From Flavobacteriales bacterium (GTDB lineage: Bacteria; Bacteroidota; Bacteroidia; Flavobacteriales; Flavobacteriaceae): a DNA stretch of 51,013 nucleotides. The translations under genes and the position numbers were made by a program. This document shows positions 44,574 to 51,013 of the stretch, piece after piece. Position 1 is the first letter of the stretch. The number at the start of each line of letters is the position of its first letter. Below the pieces are notes generated by a model, which had not been told where the DNA came from, did no database searches, and was given only the letters and a program-made list of their open reading frames with translations. The stretch is taken from the NCBI GenBank assembly GCA_027066365.1, contig JAMONV010000016.1, positions 1-51,013 of the forward strand, given 5' to 3'.

Positions 44574-46511
44574 TTATTCTTCGCCGGCGTCATTGTTTTC
44601 TTCGGCTTCACCTTGCTCCATCTTGCGTTTCAATTCGGCCAACTCATCCAAATCACCCAAGGTAGCTTTAGGTGCCTCCTTATTGATTTTCTTCAAGGTA
44701 TCTTTGACTTTCTCTTCCACTTCCCTGTATGTATCCGTATGCGATGCCACCACTTTTTGGAAATCTTTGTCAAACTCCTTGATTTTAAACATGGCTTTTT
44801 CACCTTTTTTCAGCTTGGTTCCGTCTTCTTTAATCAACAAACGTCCCGGTGCAAAAGCTTCCAATTCACCGTTGAGCAAAACAATGGCACCCTTGCCGCT
44901 GGTTTCTTTCACTTCGCCCTCATACACTTCGCCTTCTTTATACTTTTCGGCATAAGCATCCCACGGGTTTTCTTGCAATTGCTTGATACCCAAGCTGATT
45001 TTTCGTGCTTCGGGATCCACTTCCAAAACCACAACGTCCACTTCTTCTCCTATATTCAATACTTCGGATGGGTGTTTTACTCGACGATCCCAACTCAAAT
45101 CGGAAACGTGAACCAATCCGTCAACACCTTCTTCCAATTCAACAAAGGCACCGAAATTGGTAAAGTTTCTGACCACACCTTTATGCTTGGAACCGACAGG
45201 ATATTTCTTGTCGATATCCTTCCAAGGATCTTCGGTCAATTGCTTCATGCCGAGCGAAAGCTTACGCTCTTTGCGATCCAATTGAAGAATTTTTACATCG
45301 ATTTCATCGCCCACTTTCACAAAGTCTTGTGCCGAACGCAAATGCGTACTCCATGACATCTCCGAAACATGCAACAAACCTTCAACGCCGGGTGCTATCT
45401 CTACGAAAGCTCCGTAATCGGCAATAACGGTAACTTTTCCTTTCACCACATCACCTTCCTTCAAATCCGGGTCGAGCACTTCCCAAGGATGAGGCTCCAA
45501 TTGTTTGATACCCAACTGTATACGAGAGCGTTTTTCATCAAAATCCAAGATAACCACCTTCACTTTATCACCGGTATTTACTACCTCACTGGGATGGTTA
45601 ATTCGTCCCCAGCTCAAATCGGTAATGTGAATTAATCCGTCGATTCCGCCCAGATCCACAAATACGCCATAAGAAGTAACATTCTTCACAACGCCTTCAA
45701 GCACTTGTCCTTTCTCCAATTGCTTGATAATTTCGCGTTTTTGTTTTTCGATTTCTTCTTCGATAATAGCCCGGTGCGATACGACCACATTTTTAAATTC
45801 GGGATTGATTTTCACCACTTTGAAATCCATGGTTTGTCCCACATATTGATCATAGTCGGTAATGGGCTTCACATCAATTTGCGAGCCCGGCAAGAACGAT
45901 TCGATTCCGAAAACATCCACAATCATTCCGCCTTTTGTTCTCGACTTGATGTATCCTTTTATGATTTCACCTTTTTCATGAACTTCATTGACTTTTTCCC
46001 AAGCATTCAGCAAACGTGCTTTTCGGTGCGACAACACGAGTTGGCCGTCTTTTCCTTCTTTTTTAACGACCATAACTTCCACCTTATCGCCAACTTTCAG
46101 ATCCGGATTGTAGCGGAATTCGTTTCGGGGAATAACACCTTCGGATTTGGAATTGATATCCACAATAACATCCTTGTCGGTGATGGCCGTAACCACCCCT
46201 TCAATAACATCGTTTTCCTCGTAAACTCTAATTTGTTTTTCGATTAACTCTTCAAACTCCTTTAAAGCCTCAGTGTTCACTTTTTCCATGCCTTCTTCAT
46301 AGGCTTCCCAATCGAAGTCGTCCGCATCTTCGACAGTTTTTTCTTCTGCTTTTTCTTCTTTTTCAACGGGCTTTTCAACCGCTTTTTCTTCGGACTTTCC
46401 TTCCGCTGTTTCAGAATTTACGTTTTCTTCTGCAGCGAATTCGGTTTGCTCTTGATTTTGTTCTACTCCCGGTTGTTTTTCTTCTTCCGGTTTTTTTGCT
46501 TCTTCCGACAT
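44574..46511 (-). CDS. rpsA: 30S ribosomal protein S1
   Basis: 645 residues with six S1 (OB-fold) RNA-binding domains starting at about residues 99, 182, 270, 355, 442 and 528; typical strands are VTSYGVFVDLGGIDGLIHIT and FTNFGAFVELEEGVDGLVHV. The first ~95 residues are a Glu/Lys/Ala-rich low-complexity extension not found in E. coli S1 and probably disordered; a short acidic tail follows the last domain. In Bacteroidota, where mRNAs rarely carry Shine-Dalgarno sequences, S1 is expected to matter for start selection. The leader is long and structured, see separate entries. Confidence 0.96.
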   Translation of the reverse strand: MSEEAKKPEEEKQPGVEQNQEQTEFAAEENVNSETAEGKSEEKAVEKPVEKEEKAEEKTVEDADDFDWEAYEEGMEKVNTEALKEFEELIEKQIRVYEENDVIEGVVTAITDKDVIVDINSKSEGVIPRNEFRYNPDLKVGDKVEVMVVKKEGKDGQLVLSHRKARLLNAWEKVNEVHEKGEIIKGYIKSRTKGGMIVDVFGIESFLPGSQIDVKPITDYDQYVGQTMDFKVVKINPEFKNVVVSHRAIIEEEIEKQKREIIKQLEKGQVLEGVVKNVTSYGVFVDLGGIDGLIHITDLSWGRINHPSEVVNTGDKVKVVILDFDEKRSRIQLGIKQLEPHPWEVLDPDLKEGDVVKGKVTVIADYGAFVEIAPGVEGLLHVSEMSWSTHLRSAQDFVKVGDEIDVKILQLDRKERKLSLGMKQLTEDPWKDIDKKYPVGSKHKGVVRNFTNFGAFVELEEGVDGLVHVSDLSWDRRVKHPSEVLNIGEEVDVVVLEVDPEARKISLGIKQLQENPWDAYAEKYKEGEVYEGEVKETSGKGAIVLLNGELEAFAPGRLLIKEDGTKLKKGEKAMFKIKEFDKDFQKVVASHTDTYREVEEKVKDTLKKINKEAPKATLGDLDELAELKRKMEQGEAEENNDAGEE

Positions 46512-46528
46512 AATTTATTGTCTTTGTA

Positions 46529-46567
46529 TTCCGTTTGACCAAGGCGATCGAAGGGAATCAAACGGAA
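46529..46567 (-). promoter_or_regulatory. rpsA leader hairpin 1
   Basis: TTCCGTTTGA (46529-46538) and TCAAACGGAA (46558-46567) form a perfect 10-bp inverted repeat with a 19-base loop. It ends 18 nt before the rpsA start codon and has no T-run, so it is not a terminator. A translation control structure is the likely reading. Confidence 0.6.
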
Positions 46568-46593
46568 GAGGTTATACCATTATTTCACACCCC

Positions 46594-46624
46594 GTCATTT
46601 CCTCGCCTTGTCCCCGGAAATGAC
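46594..46624 (-). promoter_or_regulatory. rpsA leader hairpin 2, at the predicted 5' end of the mRNA
   Basis: GTCATTTCC (46594-46602) and GGAAATGAC (46616-46624) form a perfect 9-bp inverted repeat with a 13-base loop. The predicted transcription start is near 46621, so the stem begins at or within a few bases of the RNA 5' end. Confidence 0.55.
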
Positions 46625-46627
46625 GCG

Positions 46628-46659
46628 CAAAGTTAGATTATTTTTTTAATTCGAACAAA
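46628..46659 (-). promoter_or_regulatory. promoter of rpsA
   Basis: Minus strand TTTG (46656-46659), 20 bases, then TAACTTTG (46628-46635): full consensus. It implies a leader of about 110 nt. Confidence 0.7.
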
Positions 46660-46666
46660 CCCGGCA

Positions 46667-46698
46667 TTTGTTTCGAATATTAAATTTTATTTTCTTTG
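46667..46698 (+). promoter_or_regulatory. promoter of ttcA
   Basis: TTTG (46667-46670), 20 bases, then TTTCTTTG (46691-46698), one mismatch from TAnnTTTG. It is back to back with the rpsA promoter and shows that the in-frame TTG at 46668 cannot be the translation start. Confidence 0.5.
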
Positions 46699-46715
46699 CA
46701 AAAACTTCCAATGCT

Positions 46716-47483
46716 TTGAATCCGAAAACCAAATTGGAAAAAACCGATAAGGCTTTCTTGGAAAAAGTTCGTTCCAAAGCCGCCAAAGCTATTGAAGATT
46801 ACGGATTAATTGAGGAAAGTGATCGTGTTTTGGTGGCGTTATCGGGCGGAAAAGATTCGGCTACGCTATTGGATATTTTACATAATCGCCGGAAATATTT
46901 CGGGTTCCATTATGATTTGGCGGCCGCTTATATCGATTTAAACGATGTGCCTTATCATGTGGAAAGAGAACGTATCCGGCAATTGTGTGAGGTGAATGAT
47001 ATACCTTTATATATTATAGAAGACGATACGAAAGTGGTGACGGGCAAAAAACACCCTTGTTTTTATTGTGCGTGGACTCGGCGGCGGCTTTTATTCGATT
47101 TTGCCGTCAAAAACGGTTATAACAAATTGGCTTTCGGCCACAACCGCGACGATATGGTGGAAACTTTTCTGATGAATATGATTTATCACGGCGAAGCATC
47201 GGCATTTCCCGTCAAGCTAAGCATGTTTGATAATCGCATGGATATTATCCGGCCCTTGATTTATATAGGGAACAAAGAAGCGGAACGCTATATCGAACTC
47301 ATCGGTTTTAAAGCGCAACCGTATAATTGCCCTTATGCCGAAGGGAACGACAGGGAAAAATTCCGTGCGTTATTGCAACAATTATATTCTTTTCATCCGC
47401 ATGTGGCGGACAATTTACTCAAAGCCATGAAAAACATTCGCCCCGAATATCTTCCGCTGGAAAAAAATCCTTTTACTTCATAA
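46716..47483 (+). CDS. ttcA: TtcA-type tRNA 2-thiocytidine synthetase (PP-loop ATPase)
   Basis: 255 residues from a TTG at 46716; no in-frame ATG exists before the conserved region, and the promoter excludes the TTG at 46668. Adds sulfur to C32 of tRNA. The PP-loop is ALSGGKDSATLLDI, and cysteines for the iron-sulfur cluster are in HPCFYCAWTRR and YNCPYAEG; FGHNRDDMVETFLMNM is the second signature. Its stop overlaps the convergent folC stop by six bases. Confidence 0.9.
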   Translation: MNPKTKLEKTDKAFLEKVRSKAAKAIEDYGLIEESDRVLVALSGGKDSATLLDILHNRRKYFGFHYDLAAAYIDLNDVPYHVERERIRQLCEVNDIPLYIIEDDTKVVTGKKHPCFYCAWTRRRLLFDFAVKNGYNKLAFGHNRDDMVETFLMNMIYHGEASAFPVKLSMFDNRMDIIRPLIYIGNKEAERYIELIGFKAQPYNCPYAEGNDREKFRALLQQLYSFHPHVADNLLKAMKNIRPEYLPLEKNPFTS

Positions 47484-48698
47484 TACTTCGGCAACCGTAA
47501 AAGTGCTTCCGGTAACCATAATCAAGTCATCACGATCGGCTTTTTCTTTAGCGGCTTCAAAGGCATCCGAAACCTTCTGAAAAGTTTCAAACGGCAATGC
47601 GTATTTCTTAAAAATTTCAGCCAAATCTTCTATAGGCATGGCACGCGGAACATTGGGAGCCGATAAATAATAGCGGGCTTCAGCGGGTAGCATTTTTACC
47701 ATCTCTTTCACCTCTTTATCCTTAACAAAGCCCAGAACGAAATGTTTTTGTTTGGCAACCATTTTATTTAATCCGCGTAATATTGTCTCGAAAGCCGGCG
47801 GGTTATGAGCCGTATCTACCAAAATAGTAGGGTTTCGGCCAATCAACTCCCAACGGCCGCGAAAACCCGTGTTCTCCTTCACATGCAATAATCCGCTTCG
47901 CAATGTCGATTCGCTGATGTGCCATCCTTGCATTCGCAGCCGTTCTACCGCCGCCAATACAATGGCAATGTTTTTAAATTGATAAGGCCCTTTTAAATCA
48001 CTTTCGTAATAGGAAGGTGCTTCTTGTTCCACAAACAATATTTGCGATGCATTTTTTTGTGCTATCTCTTCCAACACAGTTTTCACTTCGAGCGAAGGAA
48101 AACCTGCAATAACGGGGATACGCGGCTTGATAATCCCTGCTTTTTCACGTGCAATCTCCACCAAAGATTCACCTAAAGTATCGGTGTGATCTTTTTGAAT
48201 ATTGGTAATGATACTCAATATCGGCCGAACCACATTGGTGGAATCCAAACGGCCGCCCAAGCCGGTTTCCACAACGGCTACATCACACCGCATTTTCTTG
48301 AAGTAATAAAACGCCATCGCCACCGTCAATTCAAAGAAACTCAAGCCTTGTTTTTCGATAAAATCACGGTGTCTTCGCACAAAACCCGTTACCACCTTCA
48401 TTTGAACGGGTTTTCCGTTTACGGTTATCCGTTCGCGGAAATCTTTCAGATGAGGCGATGTATAGAGCCCGGCTTTATAGCCGGATTCGCTCAATACCGA
48501 TGCCAACATCGACGCCACGGAACCTTTCCCGTTGGTTCCGGCAATGTGAATTACAGGCAAATGTTCGTGCGGATTTTTTAGTAAATCCAAAAAAGCCCGA
48601 ATATTTTTCAGTCCTTTTTTGACCGCGGGTTTACCCACTCGCTGATACATGGGCAAACGCCCGTACATCCATTGTAATGCTTCCTGATAATTTTTCAT
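47478..48698 (-). CDS. folC: bifunctional folylpolyglutamate synthase / dihydrofolate synthase
   Basis: 406 residues. Adds glutamate to folates, and probably to dihydropteroate. P-loop HIAGTNGKGSVASMLASVL, TSPHLKDFRERI, the FFELTVAMAFYYF helix, VVETGLGGRLDSTNV, and the C-terminal ligase domain with VDTAHNPPAFETIL. It overlaps tonB by four bases (ATGA) and is the last gene of the exbB-exbD-tonB-folC run, an arrangement with no obvious functional link. Confidence 0.95.
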   Translation of the reverse strand: MKNYQEALQWMYGRLPMYQRVGKPAVKKGLKNIRAFLDLLKNPHEHLPVIHIAGTNGKGSVASMLASVLSESGYKAGLYTSPHLKDFRERITVNGKPVQMKVVTGFVRRHRDFIEKQGLSFFELTVAMAFYYFKKMRCDVAVVETGLGGRLDSTNVVRPILSIITNIQKDHTDTLGESLVEIAREKAGIIKPRIPVIAGFPSLEVKTVLEEIAQKNASQILFVEQEAPSYYESDLKGPYQFKNIAIVLAAVERLRMQGWHISESTLRSGLLHVKENTGFRGRWELIGRNPTILVDTAHNPPAFETILRGLNKMVAKQKHFVLGFVKDKEVKEMVKMLPAEARYYLSAPNVPRAMPIEDLAEIFKKYALPFETFQKVSDAFEAAKEKADRDDLIMVTGSTFTVAEVL

Positions 48699-49468
48699 TC
48701 CCGTAGTTTAAAATAATATGTTATGTAACCCACCTGACGGGAAGGCGCATTGGGGTCGGCCTCCCACTTTGTTTTCAAGGCAGCCGCAATAGCTGCGTCG
48801 GTGAGACAAGACGGAGCCGTGGTTCCTACGTTTTTTTTAGCGGAAACCACCTTCCCGTTCCTGTCCACGACAATCCTGACAACCACTTTACCTTCTTCGT
48901 TGCATGAATAGGAAGGTTCGGGTTTTTTCAAGGCACGACGGTTGCCCAAGCGATAATTGGGATCGCCCGAGCCTCCGTTTCCGCCTTGTCCGTAATAATC
49001 GGAACCGCTTCGCGAACCTTGGGGTGAACCTTGGTCACCGGAACGGTTTGTCGAACCTTCCCCAAGGGCATCATTATGACCTTCGGGAGCATTCAACAAA
49101 TCGTTCAGCGCTTCCGACGCCTCCTTTGCAGGCTTGGGGTTTCGGGGCTTTCTTGGTTTTGCAGGTTGATTTTTCTTGGTTTTGGCAGGCGGGTTTTTAA
49201 CTACAGGAGCTTGATTATCATTTGAAGTTAATATTTTTTTGCTACGTGTGGTTTTGGGCGCTTCGGGCGAAGATTTTTTTATGGGCTTCGCTTTGGGTTT
49301 GGCCGGCTGAACATTTCCTCTACCCGCTTCGGAATAGCCGAAATTAATGGCAATATTTCCGGGCGGAGGCGGATCCAAATATTTCAGGCCCGAAATAAAC
49401 ATCAAGGCAATCATAATCGCTATTACGATTATTGTTTCCATCAATGCTTTTTTCTGGTGCCTGTTCAT
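48695..49468 (-). CDS. tonB: TonB-like energy transducer
   Basis: 257 residues. A short cytoplasmic N-terminus, one membrane helix (ETIIVIAIMIALMFISGLKY), a long Pro/Lys-rich periplasmic spacer (~30-125, PAKPKAKPIKKSSPEAPK onward), a Gly/Ser-rich stretch ~140-170, and a C-terminal domain (VVVRIVVDRNGKVVSAKKN, ...DAAIAAALKTKWEADPNAP, quoted in part) that should contact the TonB box of outer-membrane receptors. With ExbB and ExbD upstream, it couples the proton gradient to outer-membrane transport or, alternatively, acts in a Tol-like role. Confidence 0.87.
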   Translation of the reverse strand: MNRHQKKALMETIIVIAIMIALMFISGLKYLDPPPPGNIAINFGYSEAGRGNVQPAKPKAKPIKKSSPEAPKTTRSKKILTSNDNQAPVVKNPPAKTKKNQPAKPRKPRNPKPAKEASEALNDLLNAPEGHNDALGEGSTNRSGDQGSPQGSRSGSDYYGQGGNGGSGDPNYRLGNRRALKKPEPSYSCNEEGKVVVRIVVDRNGKVVSAKKNVGTTAPSCLTDAAIAAALKTKWEADPNAPSRQVGYITYYFKLRE

Positions 49469-49481
49469 AATTTCATTGTAT

Positions 49482-49883
49482 TTATTCGGGTCTTACGGCC
49501 AATATAATCTTATAATTATTTCTGTTGGCAATATCCATCACATAGACCACTTCCTCGATGGGAACACCTTCTTCGGCTCGCAAAATTATCACCGGTTTAT
49601 CGCTTCGGTTTAATTTACCTTTTAACAGTGTTTCCAATTGTTCTTTCTTGACCGGTTTTTTATTAACATAAAAGGTTAAATCTTTCCGGATAGCCACCGA
49701 TACATCCTGGCTTTTTTCGGTCTTACCTTTGGCTTTGGGGAGTTGTAAATCCAATGCATCTGTAGTAACTAAAGTGGAAGTCAACATGAAAAAAATCAAA
49801 AGCAGGAAAACAATATCCGTCATGGATGCCATGCTGAATTCCGCACTGACTTTATTTCGACCTTTAAAATCCATATTTTTCAA
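49482..49883 (-). CDS. exbD: ExbD/TolR biopolymer transport protein
   Basis: 133 residues. One N-terminal membrane helix with the essential Asp (MASMTDIVFLLLIFFMLTST), then a periplasmic domain (VSVAIRKDLTFYVNKKPV). Lies 11 bases after exbB and 13 before tonB. Confidence 0.95.
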   Translation of the reverse strand: MKNMDFKGRNKVSAEFSMASMTDIVFLLLIFFMLTSTLVTTDALDLQLPKAKGKTEKSQDVSVAIRKDLTFYVNKKPVKKEQLETLLKGKLNRSDKPVIILRAEEGVPIEEVVYVMDIANRNNYKIILAVRPE

Positions 49884-49894
49884 TTAGATAAAAA

Positions 49895-50605
49895 TTATGC
49901 CGGTTCGTTTAATACATCCAAAAATTCCACCACATTGGCTTCCATCCGATGCACCACTTTGTCGGTTTTCACTACCAAATGGTTATAAGCCAAATAAGCG
50001 ATAATTCCTACAATCAATCCGGCCACCGTAGTTGTCATGGCCGTATAAATTCCTTGTGCTAATGAAGAAACTTCTATTTTGCCGCCGCCGGTAGCCATAT
50101 TATGAAAAGCAAGAATCATACCGACAACGGTTCCCAAAAATCCTATCATCGGTGCCGCGCCGGCTATCATTGCCAAAATACTCACATTTTTTTCCAATTG
50201 ATATACCTCCAATTTACCGGCATTCTCAATGGCTTTGTTAATATCATCCAAGGGTTTTCCGATGCGCGAAATTCCTTTGGCAATCAAACGTCCCACGGGT
50301 GTATTGTTTTGTGCGGCCAACACCTTGGCGGCATCCAAATTCCCCGATTTGATATTATATCGAATCTGCTGCATAAAATTCGGGTCGATCTTGGATGAAG
50401 CTTTGATAGCGGAAAGCCGCTCAAAATATATAAACAATGCTAAAAACAACATTAAAAATAATAAAGCGATGATAACCAATCCGGCCGTTCCGCTACTGAA
50501 AATCAAATCGATAACACTCAATGTCTTCTCCACCGAACCTTCGGGGATTTGCTCCGTGGCTTGCGCTAAAGTGTCCGCCACCCGGGCTGCTTGCAACAAA
50601 CTCAT
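49895..50605 (-). CDS. exbB: ExbB/TolQ proton channel (MotA family)
   Basis: 236 residues with three membrane helices: LIFSSGTAGLVIIALLFLML (quoted by its start), the conserved APMIGFLGTVVGMILAFHNM block, and the TMTTTVAGLIVGIIAYLAYN helix with pore Thr residues. Forms the inner-membrane motor with ExbD. The annotated ATG at 50605 opens the operon; no clear TAnnTTTG promoter is seen in the 170 bases upstream. Confidence 0.95.
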   Translation of the reverse strand: MSLLQAARVADTLAQATEQIPEGSVEKTLSVIDLIFSSGTAGLVIIALLFLMLFLALFIYFERLSAIKASSKIDPNFMQQIRYNIKSGNLDAAKVLAAQNNTPVGRLIAKGISRIGKPLDDINKAIENAGKLEVYQLEKNVSILAMIAGAAPMIGFLGTVVGMILAFHNMATGGGKIEVSSLAQGIYTAMTTTVAGLIVGIIAYLAYNHLVVKTDKVVHRMEANVVEFLDVLNEPA

Positions 50606-50778
50606 AAGGCTTTCTCTTTTTGATATTATTATTCCAACGTAAAAATAAAAAGAATATTTGATTTGACCAGTTTCCGGGACAATTTATAATATAACATGGA
50701 CATGAATCCTCCTTCCTTCTACATAGTCTTCGCCGTTTTGGTAACAGATATAAACCGGGCTTATTGTTTGGGATTATA

Positions 50779-51013
50779 AACATTCTATTCCGAAAAACAC
50801 GGGAAGAAATATCCGCGATTAAAGCGGATGTTGACCACGCGCTATCGATTGTATTTTACTTATTTTAAGTATGATTATCGTATTCGCCGGATGATTTACA
50901 CGACCAATTGGATAGAGCGTTTAACCGGGATTATAGACGCGTTACGCGCATGAGAGGGCGCTTCCCAATATAGAGGCCGCATTGGTGTTATTGGGAAATG
51001 TGGCGATGGAAAA
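50779..51013 (+). pseudogene. frameshifted C-terminal remnant of an IS256-family (Mutator-type) transposase, cut by the window edge
   Basis: Three frames together give the family C-terminus. One frame carries FRKTREEISAIKADV; the next carries YFTYFKYDYRIRRMIYTTNW followed by IERL; after a missing base comes NRDYRRVTRMRG, RFP; and after another comes NIEAALVLLGNVAMEK. The motif MIYTTNWIERLNRDYRRVTR is diagnostic for IS256-type transposases. Two single-base losses (near 50920 and 50972) mean it cannot be active. Nothing upstream of about 50779 belongs to it, so it is 5'-truncated as well. The 50606-50778 interval holds only a doubtful small ORF. Confidence 0.82.

Noticed and set aside
44613-45356. 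247-codon plus-strand frame opposite rpsA
   Set aside because: Phe/His/Gln-rich antisense reading of the Glu/Lys/Val-rich S1 gene; no independent evidence.

Overview
The window is chromosomal DNA of a member of the Bacteroidota, most likely Flavobacteriales-like. The signs are: a protein with a type IX secretion (T9SS) C-terminal sorting domain; a giant thrombospondin-type-3 surface protein; lineage-typical families (DUF3276, DUF4476, DUF4159, DUF2147, Wzi/RemB-like barrel); almost no Shine-Dalgarno sequences; and many intergenic TAnnTTTG -7 boxes, often with a TTG or TTTG about 19-21 bases upstream, which is the Bacteroidota housekeeping promoter. ATP synthase genes are split into atpBEFHAG and atpDC, as in relatives. 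The content is mostly core metabolism and information processing.

Layout. 1-6913 (minus) is the 5' part of one giant secreted surface protein (at least 2304 residues, C-terminus outside the window), built from calcium-binding TSP3 stretches alternating with beta-sandwich modules; an internal A-Ig-B unit of about 2 kb is present twice. 7224-9279 (minus) is a ruvX-def-binding-lipoprotein operon. 9365-20035 (plus) carries a Wzi-like outer-membrane protein, thioredoxin-type arsenate reductase, DUF3276 protein, YebC, an MBL hydrolase, a subtilisin-like lipoprotein, a T9SS-exported lamin-tail protein, a sirtuin, a 3-methyladenine glycosylase and a glutaminyl-cyclotransferase-like lipoprotein. 20130-20203 is tRNA-Asn, followed by a small gene graveyard (20314-20821).

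20822-26430 (minus) holds two compact operons: thioredoxin-like lipoprotein-map-two methyltransferases, and terC-small CxxC protein-DUF4159-hutI. 26562-28390 (plus) is queA plus a PhnP-like hydrolase. 28401-35413 is mixed: DUF2147, YihY, a secreted protein, a DnaQ-like exonuclease, DUF4476, mscL, a RecQ helicase and an AAA ATPase. 35681-43664 is the ATP synthase region, with fabD between the two divergent atp blocks. 43719-50605 holds an enoyl-CoA hydratase, rpsA with a structured leader, ttcA, and the exbB-exbD-tonB-folC operon. The right edge is a frameshifted IS256-family transposase remnant.

No CRISPR array, prophage or obvious defence island is visible. The observations most worth following are the duplicated architecture of the giant surface protein, the two perfect inverted repeats in the rpsA leader, the hairpin between atpE and atpF, a recurrent -7 box placed 4-5 nt before start codons (candidate leaderless mRNAs), and the unrecognised small CxxC protein overlapping a DUF4159 gene. 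I did not see a clearly new multi-gene system.
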